Source: an uncultured Cohaesibacter sp.
Lineage (GTDB): Bacteria; Pseudomonadota; Alphaproteobacteria; Rhizobiales; Cohaesibacteraceae
DNA length: 64,000 bases
NCBI RefSeq assembly: GCF_963664735.1
Contig: NZ_OY761553.1
Span: forward strand, 4,585,001 to 4,649,000
Direction: 5' to 3'
Shown here: in pieces, positions 42,452 through 51,132 of the stretch
Layout: each line of letters begins with the position of its first letter
How positions within the stretch are numbered: the first letter of the stretch is position 1
Notes under the pieces: generated by a model
The model's database searches: none
What the model saw: only the letters and a program-made list of their open reading frames with translations
Told to the model about the DNA's origin: nothing
Program-made: the position numbers and the translations under genes

Positions 42452-42483
42452 AGACGCTCGGCGATTTTGCTCGCCGGGTGTCT
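42452..42483 (+). promoter_or_regulatory. Intercistronic stem-loop between SDR and isomerase genes
   Basis: AGACGCTCGGCGA (42,452-42,464) pairs with TCGCCGGGTGTCT (42,471-42,483), 13 bp with two G-U pairs around a TTTTGC loop. There is no T-run after it, and the next ribosome site (GGAGAGG) follows at once. It looks like an mRNA processing or stability element rather than a terminator. Confidence 0.5.
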
Positions 42484-42507
42484 TAGCTATTGGAGAGGAG
42501 TGTTTAG

Positions 42508-44100
42508 ATGACCAAGATAGCGCTCGTAGTGAGCGGTGACTTGCGCGAAAGCGCCAATACGACCTGCTGGGCAGCTCAGAAGGCCATGGAAGACAAGTTG
42601 ACGGCGGTTCTTGCCGGTATGGGGCATGAGCTGTGGCGGGCACATCCGGTAAAGCCGGAAGGGCATGGGTTCATTTCGTCTCAACGCGAGGGTATGGATG
42701 TCTTTGCTGGCATTGATCCGGATATGCCTTTGATCGTTGCGGAAGCCGTCTGGCAATATTCTCACCATGTGCTGCCGGGCTTGACGACCCACAAGGGGCC
42801 TATCCTGACGGTTGCCAACTGGTCTGGCCAGTATCCCGGCCTTGTCGGCATGCTCAACCTCAATGGCTCACTGACCAAGGCAGGCATCAAATATTCTTCG
42901 CTCTGGAGTAAGGATTTCGAAGACAGCTTCTTCCTTGATGGCCTCAAGAGCTGGCTTGAAACCGGTGAAGTCAAACATGACCAGTCTCATGTGAAGCCGT
43001 ACGATGGTTCCGTCGTTGCCGCAGAAGACAAAGCTCTCGCTGGCAAGATTGCTGCCGAGTGGCGCAAAGACAAGGTGATCATGGGTGTCTTCGATGAAGG
43101 CTGCATGGGCATGTATAATGCGCTCATCCCGGATGAATTGTTGATGCCGATGGGCATTTTCAAGGAACGCATGTCCCAGTCTGCGCTCTATTTTGCTGCC
43201 ACTCAGGTGCCTGTCGAAGAAGGCAAGGCTGCCTATCAGTGGATGGTTGACAAGGGAATGACATTCCATCTTGGCACAGATCCGAAAACGGAATTGACCG
43301 AAGATCAGGTTGTCGACCAGTGCCGCATGTATATCGCTGCTGTTCGTTTGGCCGATCAGTTCGGCTGTGCCGCTCTTGGCATTCAGTACCAGCAAGGCCT
43401 CAAGGATTTGTGGCCAGCTTCCGACCTCGTCGAAGGCATGCTGAACAATGGTGATCGTCCTCCGGTCGCTCGTGCCGATGGTTCCATCATTCGTGATGGT
43501 GAGCCGATTGTGCACTTCAACGAAGTGGACGAGTGCGTTGCTCTTGATGCGATGATGATCAATCGTCTCCATAAGGAACTGGGACAGCCGATTGAAACAA
43601 CGCTGCATGACATCCGCTGGGGCGACAAGGACGAAGGCGGCACCGTGGATGAGTTTGTCTGGGTGTTCGAGATTTCCGGCGCAGTCCCTCCTGCTCACAA
43701 CAAGGGCGGTTGGGCTGGCTCGGAAAGCTATCGTCAGACCCCGATGTTCTTCCCTGCCGGTGGTGGCACCATTAAGGGCTATTCCAAGGCCGGAGATATT
43801 ATCTGGAGCCGTGTGTTTGTCGAAGACAACAAGCTGCATCTGGATATTGGTCGCGGCAAGGCTCATGAATTGAGTGCTGAGGAATGTGAACGTCGTAGTC
43901 GTGCGACCGACTATCCATGGCCGATCATGAATGCCACATTGAGTGGTGTTACCCGCGACACCATGATGGGGCGCCACAAGGCCAACCATATTCAGGTTGT
44001 TTATGCTGACGACGAAGCCGCAGCAAAGCGCGCCATTCTGGCCCGTGCGGCTCTTGCTGAAGAACTTGGTATCAGTGTTTGCCTATGCGGTGACATCTGA
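42508..44100 (+). CDS. L-fucose/L-arabinose isomerase family protein
   Basis: 530 residues with GGAGAGG upstream of ATG 42,508. The fold of the fucose-isomerase-like group is indicated by 'PLIVAEAVWQYSHHVLPGL', 'GPILTVANWSGQYPGLVGMLNLNGSL', 'VFDEGCMGMYNALIPDELLMPMGIFKERMSQSALYF' and the C-terminal 'HIQVVYADD'. Metal-site candidates are Glu and Asp in 'FDEGCMGMY' and 'NEVDEC', and the His near the end. True L-fucose isomerases are about 590 residues, so this is a shorter branch. With a carboxylate transporter, SDR and RraA-like aldolase nearby, the substrate may be a sugar acid or deoxy-sugar. Last gene of the operon. Confidence 0.7.
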   Translation: MTKIALVVSGDLRESANTTCWAAQKAMEDKLTAVLAGMGHELWRAHPVKPEGHGFISSQREGMDVFAGIDPDMPLIVAEAVWQYSHHVLPGLTTHKGPILTVANWSGQYPGLVGMLNLNGSLTKAGIKYSSLWSKDFEDSFFLDGLKSWLETGEVKHDQSHVKPYDGSVVAAEDKALAGKIAAEWRKDKVIMGVFDEGCMGMYNALIPDELLMPMGIFKERMSQSALYFAATQVPVEEGKAAYQWMVDKGMTFHLGTDPKTELTEDQVVDQCRMYIAAVRLADQFGCAALGIQYQQGLKDLWPASDLVEGMLNNGDRPPVARADGSIIRDGEPIVHFNEVDECVALDAMMINRLHKELGQPIETTLHDIRWGDKDEGGTVDEFVWVFEISGAVPPAHNKGGWAGSESYRQTPMFFPAGGGTIKGYSKAGDIIWSRVFVEDNKLHLDIGRGKAHELSAEECERRSRATDYPWPIMNATLSGVTRDTMMGRHKANHIQVVYADDEAAAKRAILARAALAEELGISVCLCGDI

Positions 44101-44126
44101 TCAAGTCTGATAGCTTGATAAAATTT

Positions 44127-44169
44127 AGCCCGTCCCGATCTGTTTTTTGTTTTTCGGGGCGGGCTTTTC
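44127..44169 (+). terminator. Terminator of the catabolic operon
   Basis: AGCCCGTCCCGA (44,127-44,138) pairs with TCGGGGCGGGCT (44,154-44,165), 12 bp with one G-U, followed by TTTTCC. The loop is T-rich. Confidence 0.82.
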
Positions 44170-44194
44170 CTTGCTGGTTTGGAAGGGGGAATTA

Positions 44195-45712
44195 TCAGTG
44201 CGGGACGATGTGAACCCTTGGCGATAACCATGGCAGAAGGGCTGCAAATCCGAACACGATGGTAATGATCCCGAACATCTCCAAGGTGGAGAGCAGCACG
44301 CTCTGCGAATAGATCGTATAGCTGAGGCTGCCGATGGCTGCGTCATGGGACATGCCGCTTTGCATCATGTCGTTGATGACCCTGTCCGTGTTCGGCATCA
44401 TGTTTACCAGCTCGTTCTGCTTGATGCGGGCGGTATTCTGCCATGCAGTCTGAACGAGCGAGGTGGCAAAGGCCCCAGCGAGGGTTCTCATGAAGTTGGA
44501 AAGCCCTGCGGCATTGGCCTGTTCATGCGGCTCTACGGTGGCAAGCGCCAGACCCGTTACCGGGACAAAGAACATCACCATGAAGGGGCCGGTGAAGAGT
44601 GTCGGCCAAGCCATCTGCATGAAGGTAACGTCACCGTTGAAGGTCATGCGCCAAGCCATCATTGCACCAAGCCCCAGCAGTCCGGTCGAGAGGATGATGC
44701 GGGGATCAACAACCTCGACCACCTTGCCGACAATTGGGGCCGAGACCATCGCCAGAATTCCCATGATGCCTGTAGCATATCCTGCCCATGTGGCGGTGTA
44801 GCCCATATTTTGCTGTAGCCACAAAGGCAGGATCACGACCGAGGCGAAGAAGGCTGCAAAGCCCCCGGCAAAGGTCACGGATGCGGCTGTAAAGCCCCTG
44901 TGCCGGAAGATGCGCAGATCGACAATCGGGTTATCGTCCGTCAGCTCCCAAATGAGGAAGGCGAGGAAACCGACAACAGCGACGGCTCCGAGGATGCAGA
45001 TTTCCGGCGATGAGAACCAGTCTTTGTCACGTCCCTCTTCGAGCATGACTTCAAGCGAACCGACCCAGACAATCAGCAAGCCAAGGCCAACAGCATCGAT
45101 GCGGGCCTTTTGCTTCGGGTCTGGCTGGGTGCGCAGGAAGAACCAGACGACCAGTCCGCCAATGATGGCGAGTGGCACCTTGATATGGAAGATCCATTGC
45201 CAGCCATAGCTGTCGCAGATGATGCCGCCCAGAATCGGGCCTGCAATTGGTCCGATGAGGGTCGTCATGGCCCAAAGCACAGAGGCAGCTGTTGCCTTCT
45301 CCTTGGGGAAGATGCGCATTAGCAGCATTTGGGAAAGCGGCATGATGGGGCCGCCGACGAGGCCAAGCATAACGCGCCCGAGAATGAGCGAGTTAAGAGA
45401 ATTGGCCATGCCGCAATAAAGCGAGACTGCCGCGAAGGCAAAGAAGCAGAAAATGAAGGTGCGTGCAGCACCAAATTTCATTGCCAGCCAGCCAGTAAGA
45501 GGCACTGTAATGGCTTCAGCCACCGCATAGGAGGTGATGACCCACGTTCCTTGCGACATGGACACGCCCAATGATCCGGCGATTGTGGGCACGGATACGT
45601 TCGCAATCGTGCTGTCAAGCACGACAAGAAAGTTGCCCGTCCCGATCGCCAGAGCAGCAATAAGGAGGCTGGCCCCGGTGAGGGGCCCGCTTTTGCTGTC
45701 ATCCATTGTCAT
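44195..45712 (-). CDS. emrB: DHA2-family MFS drug efflux permease (EmrB/QacA type)
   Basis: 505 residues from ATG 45,712 (AAAGGA eight bases upstream). It shows the 14-span DHA2 plan. Motif C-like 'GGPIMPLSQMLLMRIFP' and 'IGPIAGPILGGIICDSYGWQWIF' are diagnostic of drug:H+ antiporters, and the first span carries 'VVLDSTIANVSVPTIAGSLG'. It pumps hydrophobic drugs or fatty-acid-like compounds with the EmrA adaptor and an outer membrane channel, both upstream in the same operon. Confidence 0.9.
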   Translation of the reverse strand: MTMDDSKSGPLTGASLLIAALAIGTGNFLVVLDSTIANVSVPTIAGSLGVSMSQGTWVITSYAVAEAITVPLTGWLAMKFGAARTFIFCFFAFAAVSLYCGMANSLNSLILGRVMLGLVGGPIMPLSQMLLMRIFPKEKATAASVLWAMTTLIGPIAGPILGGIICDSYGWQWIFHIKVPLAIIGGLVVWFFLRTQPDPKQKARIDAVGLGLLIVWVGSLEVMLEEGRDKDWFSSPEICILGAVAVVGFLAFLIWELTDDNPIVDLRIFRHRGFTAASVTFAGGFAAFFASVVILPLWLQQNMGYTATWAGYATGIMGILAMVSAPIVGKVVEVVDPRIILSTGLLGLGAMMAWRMTFNGDVTFMQMAWPTLFTGPFMVMFFVPVTGLALATVEPHEQANAAGLSNFMRTLAGAFATSLVQTAWQNTARIKQNELVNMMPNTDRVINDMMQSGMSHDAAIGSLSYTIYSQSVLLSTLEMFGIITIVFGFAALLPWLSPRVHIVPH

Positions 45713-45733
45713 TTTATTGTCCTTTACGTCCAA

Positions 45734-46912
45734 TTACTCGGCGACACGAATGTCTGCTTCCATGGACAGACCGACTTCCAGAGGGTGGTCTTTGAGTTGT
45801 TCTGGATCGAGAGCAACACGAACCGGCAAGCGCTGAACAACCTTGATCCAGTTGCCGGTTGCGTTCTGGGCGGGAACCGCGGAGAAGGCCGCGCCTGTGC
45901 CGCCAGAGAAGCCGACGACGGTGCCGTGAAACTCAACATCATCCCCATAAAGGTCCGAATGCAAGGTTACTGGCTGGCCAGCTTTTACTTTCTCAAGCTG
46001 GACTTCCTTGAAGTTGGCGTCGACATAAACCTCATCAAGAGGCACGATGACCATCAAGCGCATTCCGGGCTGAACCCGTTCGCCAACCTGAACACGGCGC
46101 ATGGAGACCACGCCGTCAACCGGTGCCCGAATGATCGTGCGGTCCAGTTCGACCTGTGCCTGATCGCGCTGCGCCTTGGCGACGAGAACCTGCGGGTTAT
46201 TCTCGACGGATGCGCCCTCGATCATGGCGGCGTTGGCTTGCTGCTGACCTTGAGCGGCTTCCAGTCCTGCCTTGGCTGCGGTGAGGGCTGCTTCTGCAGC
46301 ACCCAGATTGGCCTCGGCATTCTTGAAGGCTGTTTCTGCCATGGTCAGCTCATCGCCGGAAACAGAACCATTTTCAACCAGCGTCTGACGACGTTCGAGG
46401 TCGATCTTGGCTTTGGCAAAGTTAGCCTCGGCCATTGTATATTGTGCTTCGACGCGCAACTGGTCGGCTTTACGACCTGCAATCTGGGCCAGCAGAGTCT
46501 TGTCCGTTGCATTGAGGGCTTTCACTGCCCGCAATGCCTGCTGATAGCCAGCTTCCGCCTGAGCCAGATGCAGCTTGGCGTCCGTATCATCTAGCACCAC
46601 CAGAATATCGCCTTTTGCAACATGTTCGGTGTCGCTTACGCGGACTTCAGATACGGGAGCTGCAATGAGCGGCGTGATGCCTGCAATGTCTGCCCCAACA
46701 TAAGCGTTGTCCGTGATGGCATGCTTTGATGCATAGAGCGTGTCATAGGCATAGTAAGCTCCGGATACTGCTGCGACGGCAACGAAGAGGCCGAAGAACA
46801 GAGGCCCGCGCTTGCTTTTCTTTTCTGGCGCGCTTGTTTCGCGGTCACTATAGATTTTTTCGACCTTAGAATCGTGTTTTGCGTCGGATGAAATTTTACT
46901 CATATCGTTCAC
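45734..46912 (-). CDS. emrA: EmrA/HlyD-family membrane fusion protein
   Basis: 392 residues from GTG 46,912, which overlaps the previous stop (GTGA) and has GGAG eight bases upstream. It has a basic cytoplasmic N-terminus, one membrane span (about 38-56), and a barrel-sandwich half 'YVGADIAGITPLIAAPVSEVRVSDTEHVAKGDILVVLDD'. A long Ala/Gln-rich alpha-hairpin follows (about 110-235), then the second half 'TIIRAPVDGVVSMRRVQVGERVQPGMRLMVIV'. It bridges EmrB to the outer membrane channel. Confidence 0.9.
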   Translation of the reverse strand: MNDMSKISSDAKHDSKVEKIYSDRETSAPEKKSKRGPLFFGLFVAVAAVSGAYYAYDTLYASKHAITDNAYVGADIAGITPLIAAPVSEVRVSDTEHVAKGDILVVLDDTDAKLHLAQAEAGYQQALRAVKALNATDKTLLAQIAGRKADQLRVEAQYTMAEANFAKAKIDLERRQTLVENGSVSGDELTMAETAFKNAEANLGAAEAALTAAKAGLEAAQGQQQANAAMIEGASVENNPQVLVAKAQRDQAQVELDRTIIRAPVDGVVSMRRVQVGERVQPGMRLMVIVPLDEVYVDANFKEVQLEKVKAGQPVTLHSDLYGDDVEFHGTVVGFSGGTGAAFSAVPAQNATGNWIKVVQRLPVRVALDPEQLKDHPLEVGLSMEADIRVAE

Positions 46913-48354
46913 TTGGTTTTCTCCATTTCGCGAAAGCCTCCACCAAGAGCACGGACCAGCTGTACATCGAGAGCAAAACTACGCGCTCTCAGAGCTGCCG
47001 CCTCGCCTCGGGCGCCGATCATGGCGTCCTCTGCGGCTAGGACTTCAAGATAGGTTGCAAGGCCGCCTTCATAGCGGTTCTTGACAATGTCATATGCATT
47101 TTGGGCCGCTTTCACGGCGTTACTTGTTGCGTTCAAACGCACAGAGAGCTGGCGTTTGCTGACAACCGCGTCAGCCACATCCTTAAGCGCTCTGACCAGC
47201 GTCTGGTCGTAGGTCGCGACAGCCATTTCCTGGCTGGCTTTGGTTCGGCTCAGGCCTGCGCGAAGACGTCCGCCGTCCAGAATGGGCAAGGATACAGCCG
47301 GCCCGACAGAGCCAAGCGTTGCGTCTGGTTTGTGCAGAAGGTCCAACCCGAGAGCCTGGCGTCCGATCATGGCCGTGATGTTCACATTCGGATAGAATGC
47401 GGCTTTTGCCTCATCGACGTGCTTGACAGCAGCTTCTGCTCTCAAGCGGGCGGCAACGATGTCTGGTCGGCGTCCAAGCAGATCAAGCGGCAATTGGTTT
47501 GGCAGACCGTAATAGTGACCACCACTGACGCGCGGGCGTTTGATGGAGAGACCCCGGTCTGGCCCTTTGCCCAACAGGGCGGCCATCTGATTCTTGGCCA
47601 GTGCGATTTGTTCATCGATGGCAGCAAGGCGTGCAATGGTGCTCTGCTGGTTGGACTTGGCCCGCTCCAGCGCGCTTTCATTTTCAAGTTGCTGGTTAAA
47701 GCGTGATTGCATGAGCTTCAGGCTATCATTGCGAACACGCAAAGCGCTGGCTGCAGCATCTCGGCTGGCATATAGTGTTGCCAAGCCCGCATAGGCTTGG
47801 GCAATGCTGGAAGAGACCGCGAGGCGTGCTGCTGCTGCTTCAGCCTCTGCGGCCTTTTGCTCTCCTTTGGCAGCAGCCAAAGCCGCGCGGTTTTTACCCC
47901 AGAAATCAATTTCCCAGTTGAGGTTGAGGGTTGCTATCCCGCCGTCATTCCAGCCTTGGGGCACGAATGCCTCATCCATCAGATAGTGATAACTCTGACG
48001 TTCCTGATCAACGGATGCATTGACTCCCAGATTCGGAAAGAGAGTCGATTTGGACATGCTTGTTGCTGCCTGAGCCAATTTCAGACGAGCATTGGCAAGG
48101 CGAATATCGTTCGCTTCAGCCAGCCCTTCCTTCATGAGATTGTTCAGCTGCTGATCCTTGTATGACTCCCACCAATGATCAGAAGGCCATTGTGCTCTGT
48201 TAGCCAATAAGGACTTGCCGGTCTGATAGCTGCTGACAGGCTTCATTTCGGCGAGCGGGGTGTCTTTTGGTGGTATTGCGCAACCTGCTAAAAGGAACAG
48301 GATGCCAAGAGCAACGGGCGTGGCGCGCTTTGCTTTCTGAGTTTGATGCGACAT
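46909..48354 (-). CDS. NodT-type outer membrane efflux lipoprotein
   Basis: 481 residues. The lipoprotein signal ends in lipobox 'LLAGC' (about residue 25). It then has two TolC-type repeats, with 'LNLNWEIDFWGKNRAALAAAKGEQKAAEAEAAAARLAVSSSIAQAYAGLA' and 'LPLDLLGRRPDIVAARLRAEAAVKHVDEAKAAFYPNVNITAMIG', signatures of the RND/NodT outer membrane factor family. It is the first gene of the efflux operon, divergent from the TetR gene. Confidence 0.9.
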   Translation of the reverse strand: MSHQTQKAKRATPVALGILFLLAGCAIPPKDTPLAEMKPVSSYQTGKSLLANRAQWPSDHWWESYKDQQLNNLMKEGLAEANDIRLANARLKLAQAATSMSKSTLFPNLGVNASVDQERQSYHYLMDEAFVPQGWNDGGIATLNLNWEIDFWGKNRAALAAAKGEQKAAEAEAAAARLAVSSSIAQAYAGLATLYASRDAAASALRVRNDSLKLMQSRFNQQLENESALERAKSNQQSTIARLAAIDEQIALAKNQMAALLGKGPDRGLSIKRPRVSGGHYYGLPNQLPLDLLGRRPDIVAARLRAEAAVKHVDEAKAAFYPNVNITAMIGRQALGLDLLHKPDATLGSVGPAVSLPILDGGRLRAGLSRTKASQEMAVATYDQTLVRALKDVADAVVSKRQLSVRLNATSNAVKAAQNAYDIVKNRYEGGLATYLEVLAAEDAMIGARGEAAALRARSFALDVQLVRALGGGFREMEKTK

Positions 48355-48388
48355 GGCTTGGAAGGTCCATAACTTGGGATATAGGTAA

Positions 48389-48450
48389 ACCGTACAGTTC
48401 GTTTTAGTTATATTCTTCTCTTGCGTTCGTCAAGTCAAAACTGTACGATT
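48389..48450. promoter_or_regulatory. Paired TetR-type operator boxes
   Basis: ACCGTACAGTT (48,389-48,399) and AACTGTACGATT (48,439-48,450) are the same box in inverted orientation, 39 bp apart, in the 120-bp divergent region between the efflux operon and the TetR gene. Each box is itself built on a GTAC centre. One copy near each start is what an autoregulating repressor of a divergent operon needs. Confidence 0.6.
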
Positions 48451-48474
48451 GGGTTCACTTATGAGAGGTGTCGC

Positions 48475-49086
48475 ATGCGTGTTAAAACAGATGAAAAACG
48501 ACTTGAGATTCTGCAGGTAGCCGCCAAAGTCTTTGGTCAAAACGGCTATCACGGGGCCAGTATGTCGGCCATTTCAGCGGAGTTGGGGGGATCAAAAGCC
48601 ACTCTTTATGGTTACTACAGTTCTAAGGAAGAGCTGTTTGCTGCGGTCCTGATGCAATCTCTTGATGATCGCGGGACTGCGGTCTTTGAATTCTTTGTCG
48701 ATCATGAAAACAAGGATATTGATGGGCTGTTGCGTCAGTTCGGTCGTGTTTATCTGAAATTCATTACAGAGCCGGATACGCTTGCCTTATATCGCAGCGC
48801 TGTTTCGGAGGAATTTTCCGGCAAGCTCTCTCAGGAACTCTACAAGAATGGCCAGGTGAGAGGCTGGGGGGAAGTTGAAGACTTCATGGCGGCCAAGATG
48901 GCGCAGGGGCTTTTGTCCGGGCCATCAGCAAAAATTATCAGTTTGCATCTAAAGGGATTGCTTGAATGTGGTATCGCAGAGCCGATCATGTATCGCTGTC
49001 CTCCGCATATGCCTTTTGATGAAGCTGTAGATTCTGCGGTGGACACTTTCATGAAGGCTTACGGTCAGGCTTCTTTCGATGCATGA
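48475..49086 (+). CDS. TetR/AcrR-family transcriptional regulator
   Basis: 203 residues from ATG 48,475 with AGAGGTG upstream. The N-terminal helix-turn-helix 'RLEILQVAAKVFGQNGYHGASMSAISAELGGSKATLYGYYSSKEELFAAVL' is unmistakable. The C-terminal part matches the AefR-like ligand-binding group ('LLRQFGRVYLKFITEPDTLALYRSAVSEEF'). It is divergent from the efflux operon and presumably represses it and itself until a pump substrate binds. Confidence 0.88.
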   Translation: MRVKTDEKRLEILQVAAKVFGQNGYHGASMSAISAELGGSKATLYGYYSSKEELFAAVLMQSLDDRGTAVFEFFVDHENKDIDGLLRQFGRVYLKFITEPDTLALYRSAVSEEFSGKLSQELYKNGQVRGWGEVEDFMAAKMAQGLLSGPSAKIISLHLKGLLECGIAEPIMYRCPPHMPFDEAVDSAVDTFMKAYGQASFDA

Positions 49087-49319
49087 GTGGGCAAGCTTCT
49101 GGCTTGGTCAAGCATGGTGCTCACTTTTGTTTTGCAAGGAGACAAATCTCCTCAAATCATGATTCTTTTTCATGTAAACCATGCTGCGCGTGGAACCTGC
49201 AAGCGTTTGAAACGTTGACCTCCTGACACCACATAAGTGGACAGAACAGAGACTTCCTCCTCCTGATATGGAAAGACAAGGAGGATCGCTTTTTGACTAT
49301 ATGATTTCAGGAGATTCAA

Positions 49320-49883
49320 ATGAAAGAACAATATGATATCGCGGTGATTGTCGGCAGCTTGAGAAAAGACTCCATCAACCGCAAGGTTGCCAATGCCATT
49401 GTCGCTCTGGCACCTGAAAACCTGTCATTCCGTTTTGTTGAAGTGGGCAATTTACCCTTTTACAATCCCGATCTTGATGATGCCTCTGCACCAGAGGCAT
49501 GGAAATCCTTCCGGACTTCCATGGCATCTGCTGATGGCGTTCTGTTTGTAACGCCAGAATATAACCGCTCGGTGCCAGCTCCGTTGAAAAACGCTCTTGA
49601 TGTTGGCTCGCGTCCTTACGGTGAAAGTGTTTGGGATGGCAAGCCGGCGGGCGTTGTTACGGGCTCTCTGGGCGGGATCGGCGGGTTCGGTGCGAACCAC
49701 CATCTGCGTCAGTCATTGACGTTCCTCAATATGCCAGCAATGCAACAGCCTGAAGCTTATATTGGGGCGTTTGGGGATCTGTTTGATGACAATGACAAGA
49801 TTACCAATGAGGGAACGGAAGGGTTCCTGAAGAAGTTTGCAGCAGCCTTCGCTGACTGGGTTGCCCTGCATGCCAAGGCTTAA
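49320..49883 (+). CDS. NADPH-dependent FMN reductase (quinone/chromate reductase-like)
   Basis: 187 residues with CAGGAG upstream. It shows a flavodoxin-like FMN site, 'VGSLRKDSINRKVANAI' (phosphate loop), the characteristic 'FVTPEYNRSVPAPLKNALDVGSRP' and 'GSLGGIGGFGANHHLRQSL'. This is the ChrR/YieF-type azo-, quinone- and chromate-reductase group, cytoplasmic and usually tetrameric. It probably protects against quinones and related electrophiles, fitting the efflux system next to it, though it is a separate transcript with its own terminator. Confidence 0.87.
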   Translation: MKEQYDIAVIVGSLRKDSINRKVANAIVALAPENLSFRFVEVGNLPFYNPDLDDASAPEAWKSFRTSMASADGVLFVTPEYNRSVPAPLKNALDVGSRPYGESVWDGKPAGVVTGSLGGIGGFGANHHLRQSLTFLNMPAMQQPEAYIGAFGDLFDDNDKITNEGTEGFLKKFAAAFADWVALHAKA

Positions 49884-49899
49884 GTGAATTCTGACCGTC

Positions 49900-49933
49900 A
49901 AAAGCCTGTCTGAAATTCAGACAGGCTTTTCTC
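49900..49933 (+). terminator. Terminator of FMN reductase gene
   Basis: AAAAGCCTGTCTGA (49,900-49,913) pairs perfectly with TCAGACAGGCTTTT (49,917-49,930) around AAT. Confidence 0.88.
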
Positions 49934-50029
49934 TATATGAAACCGGGTTTCCGAAGCACGAATGGGTTTCGGCCTTAGTCTGCCCATTTTTGCCGATGCC
50001 TGAATTTAGCGGCTTCCTGTTGTTCAGTT

Positions 50030-51130
50030 CTAGGTGTTGAACTTGAAGAGCATCACGTCGCCGTCCTGAACGACATATTCCTTGCCTTCGTCTCTGGCTT
50101 TGCCTGCTTCCTTGGCTGCCGTTTCACCGCCCAGAGTTACATAATCGTTATAGGCGATTGTCTGGGCGCGAATGAAGCCGCGCTCGAAGTCGGTGTGAAT
50201 GACACCTGCGGCCTGTGGTGCCTTGCAGCCTTTGGTGACCGTCCATGCGCGGGTTTCTTTTGGTCCGGCGGTGAAATAGGTGATCAGTTGCAAGAGGTCG
50301 TATCCGGCGCGGATCATGCGATCAAGGCCCGGTTCTTCAAGGCCGAGGGTTTCCAGAAACTCTTCCTGCTCTTCAGCATCAAGCTGGGAGATTTCAGCTT
50401 CGATTGCAGCTGAGATCACAACAGCACCGGCACCCTGCTTTTCGGCCATTTCTTCAACGGCTTTGGAAAATTCGTTGCCGGTGGCTGCGCTTTCTTCATC
50501 CACATTGCAGATGTAAAGAACGGGTTTGGTCGTCAAAAGATTGAGGCCATCGATTGCCTTACGCTCTTCCTCGTCTGCGGCTTCGAGCATCCGGCCGGGT
50601 TTGCCATCGTGTAGCAACTCGAGCAGGCGATCCATCAGGGCAGCCTGAAGCTTGGCTTCCTTGTCGCCGGTCTGACCGCGCTTGCGCAGATTGACAACTC
50701 GGCGTTCAAGGCTTTCCATGTCCGAGATCATCAATTCCGTTTCCACGGTTTCCGCGTCGGTTACCGGATCAATCTTGCCTTCAACATGGGTAATGTCATC
50801 ATCTTCGAAGCAGCGCAGAACGTGAACGATTGCATCAACTTCACGGATGTTTGCTAGAAACTGGTTGCCAAGCCCTTCGCCTTTGGATGCGCCGCGCACG
50901 AGGCCTGCGATATCAACGAAGGTCAGGCGTGTTGGAATGATTTCCTTGGATGTGGCGATCTTGGCGATGGCATCCATACGAGGATCCGGAACGGCAACGT
51001 CGCCTGTGTTTGGTTCGATGGTGCAAAATGGATAGTTGGCTGCCTGTGCCGCAGCTGTTTTGGTCAGCGCGTTGAACAGGGTGGACTTGCCGACGTTGGG
51101 CAGCCCTACAATACCGCATTTAAAACCCAT
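50030..51130 (-). CDS. ychF: Ribosome-binding ATPase YchF (OLA1-type)
   Basis: 366 residues. It has an Obg-type G domain with 'GLPNVGKSTLFNALT', 'NYPFCTIEPNTG', 'DIAGLVRGASKGEGLGNQFLANIREVDAIVHVLRCF' and 'NVDE' in place of NKxD, which is why this family prefers ATP. The C-terminal TGS domain has 'LITYFTAGPKETRAWTVTKGCKAPQAAGVIHTDFERGFIRAQ'. The start is two bases after the pth stop, so it is co-transcribed with pth as in many proteobacteria. Confidence 0.96.
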   Translation of the reverse strand: MGFKCGIVGLPNVGKSTLFNALTKTAAAQAANYPFCTIEPNTGDVAVPDPRMDAIAKIATSKEIIPTRLTFVDIAGLVRGASKGEGLGNQFLANIREVDAIVHVLRCFEDDDITHVEGKIDPVTDAETVETELMISDMESLERRVVNLRKRGQTGDKEAKLQAALMDRLLELLHDGKPGRMLEAADEEERKAIDGLNLLTTKPVLYICNVDEESAATGNEFSKAVEEMAEKQGAGAVVISAAIEAEISQLDAEEQEEFLETLGLEEPGLDRMIRAGYDLLQLITYFTAGPKETRAWTVTKGCKAPQAAGVIHTDFERGFIRAQTIAYNDYVTLGGETAAKEAGKARDEGKEYVVQDGDVMLFKFNT

Positions 51131-51132
51131 TG

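Noticed and set aside
42868-43989. 373-codon minus-strand frame inside the isomerase-like gene
   Set aside because: Antisense shadow of a well-supported gene with a good ribosome site; no recognisable protein features.
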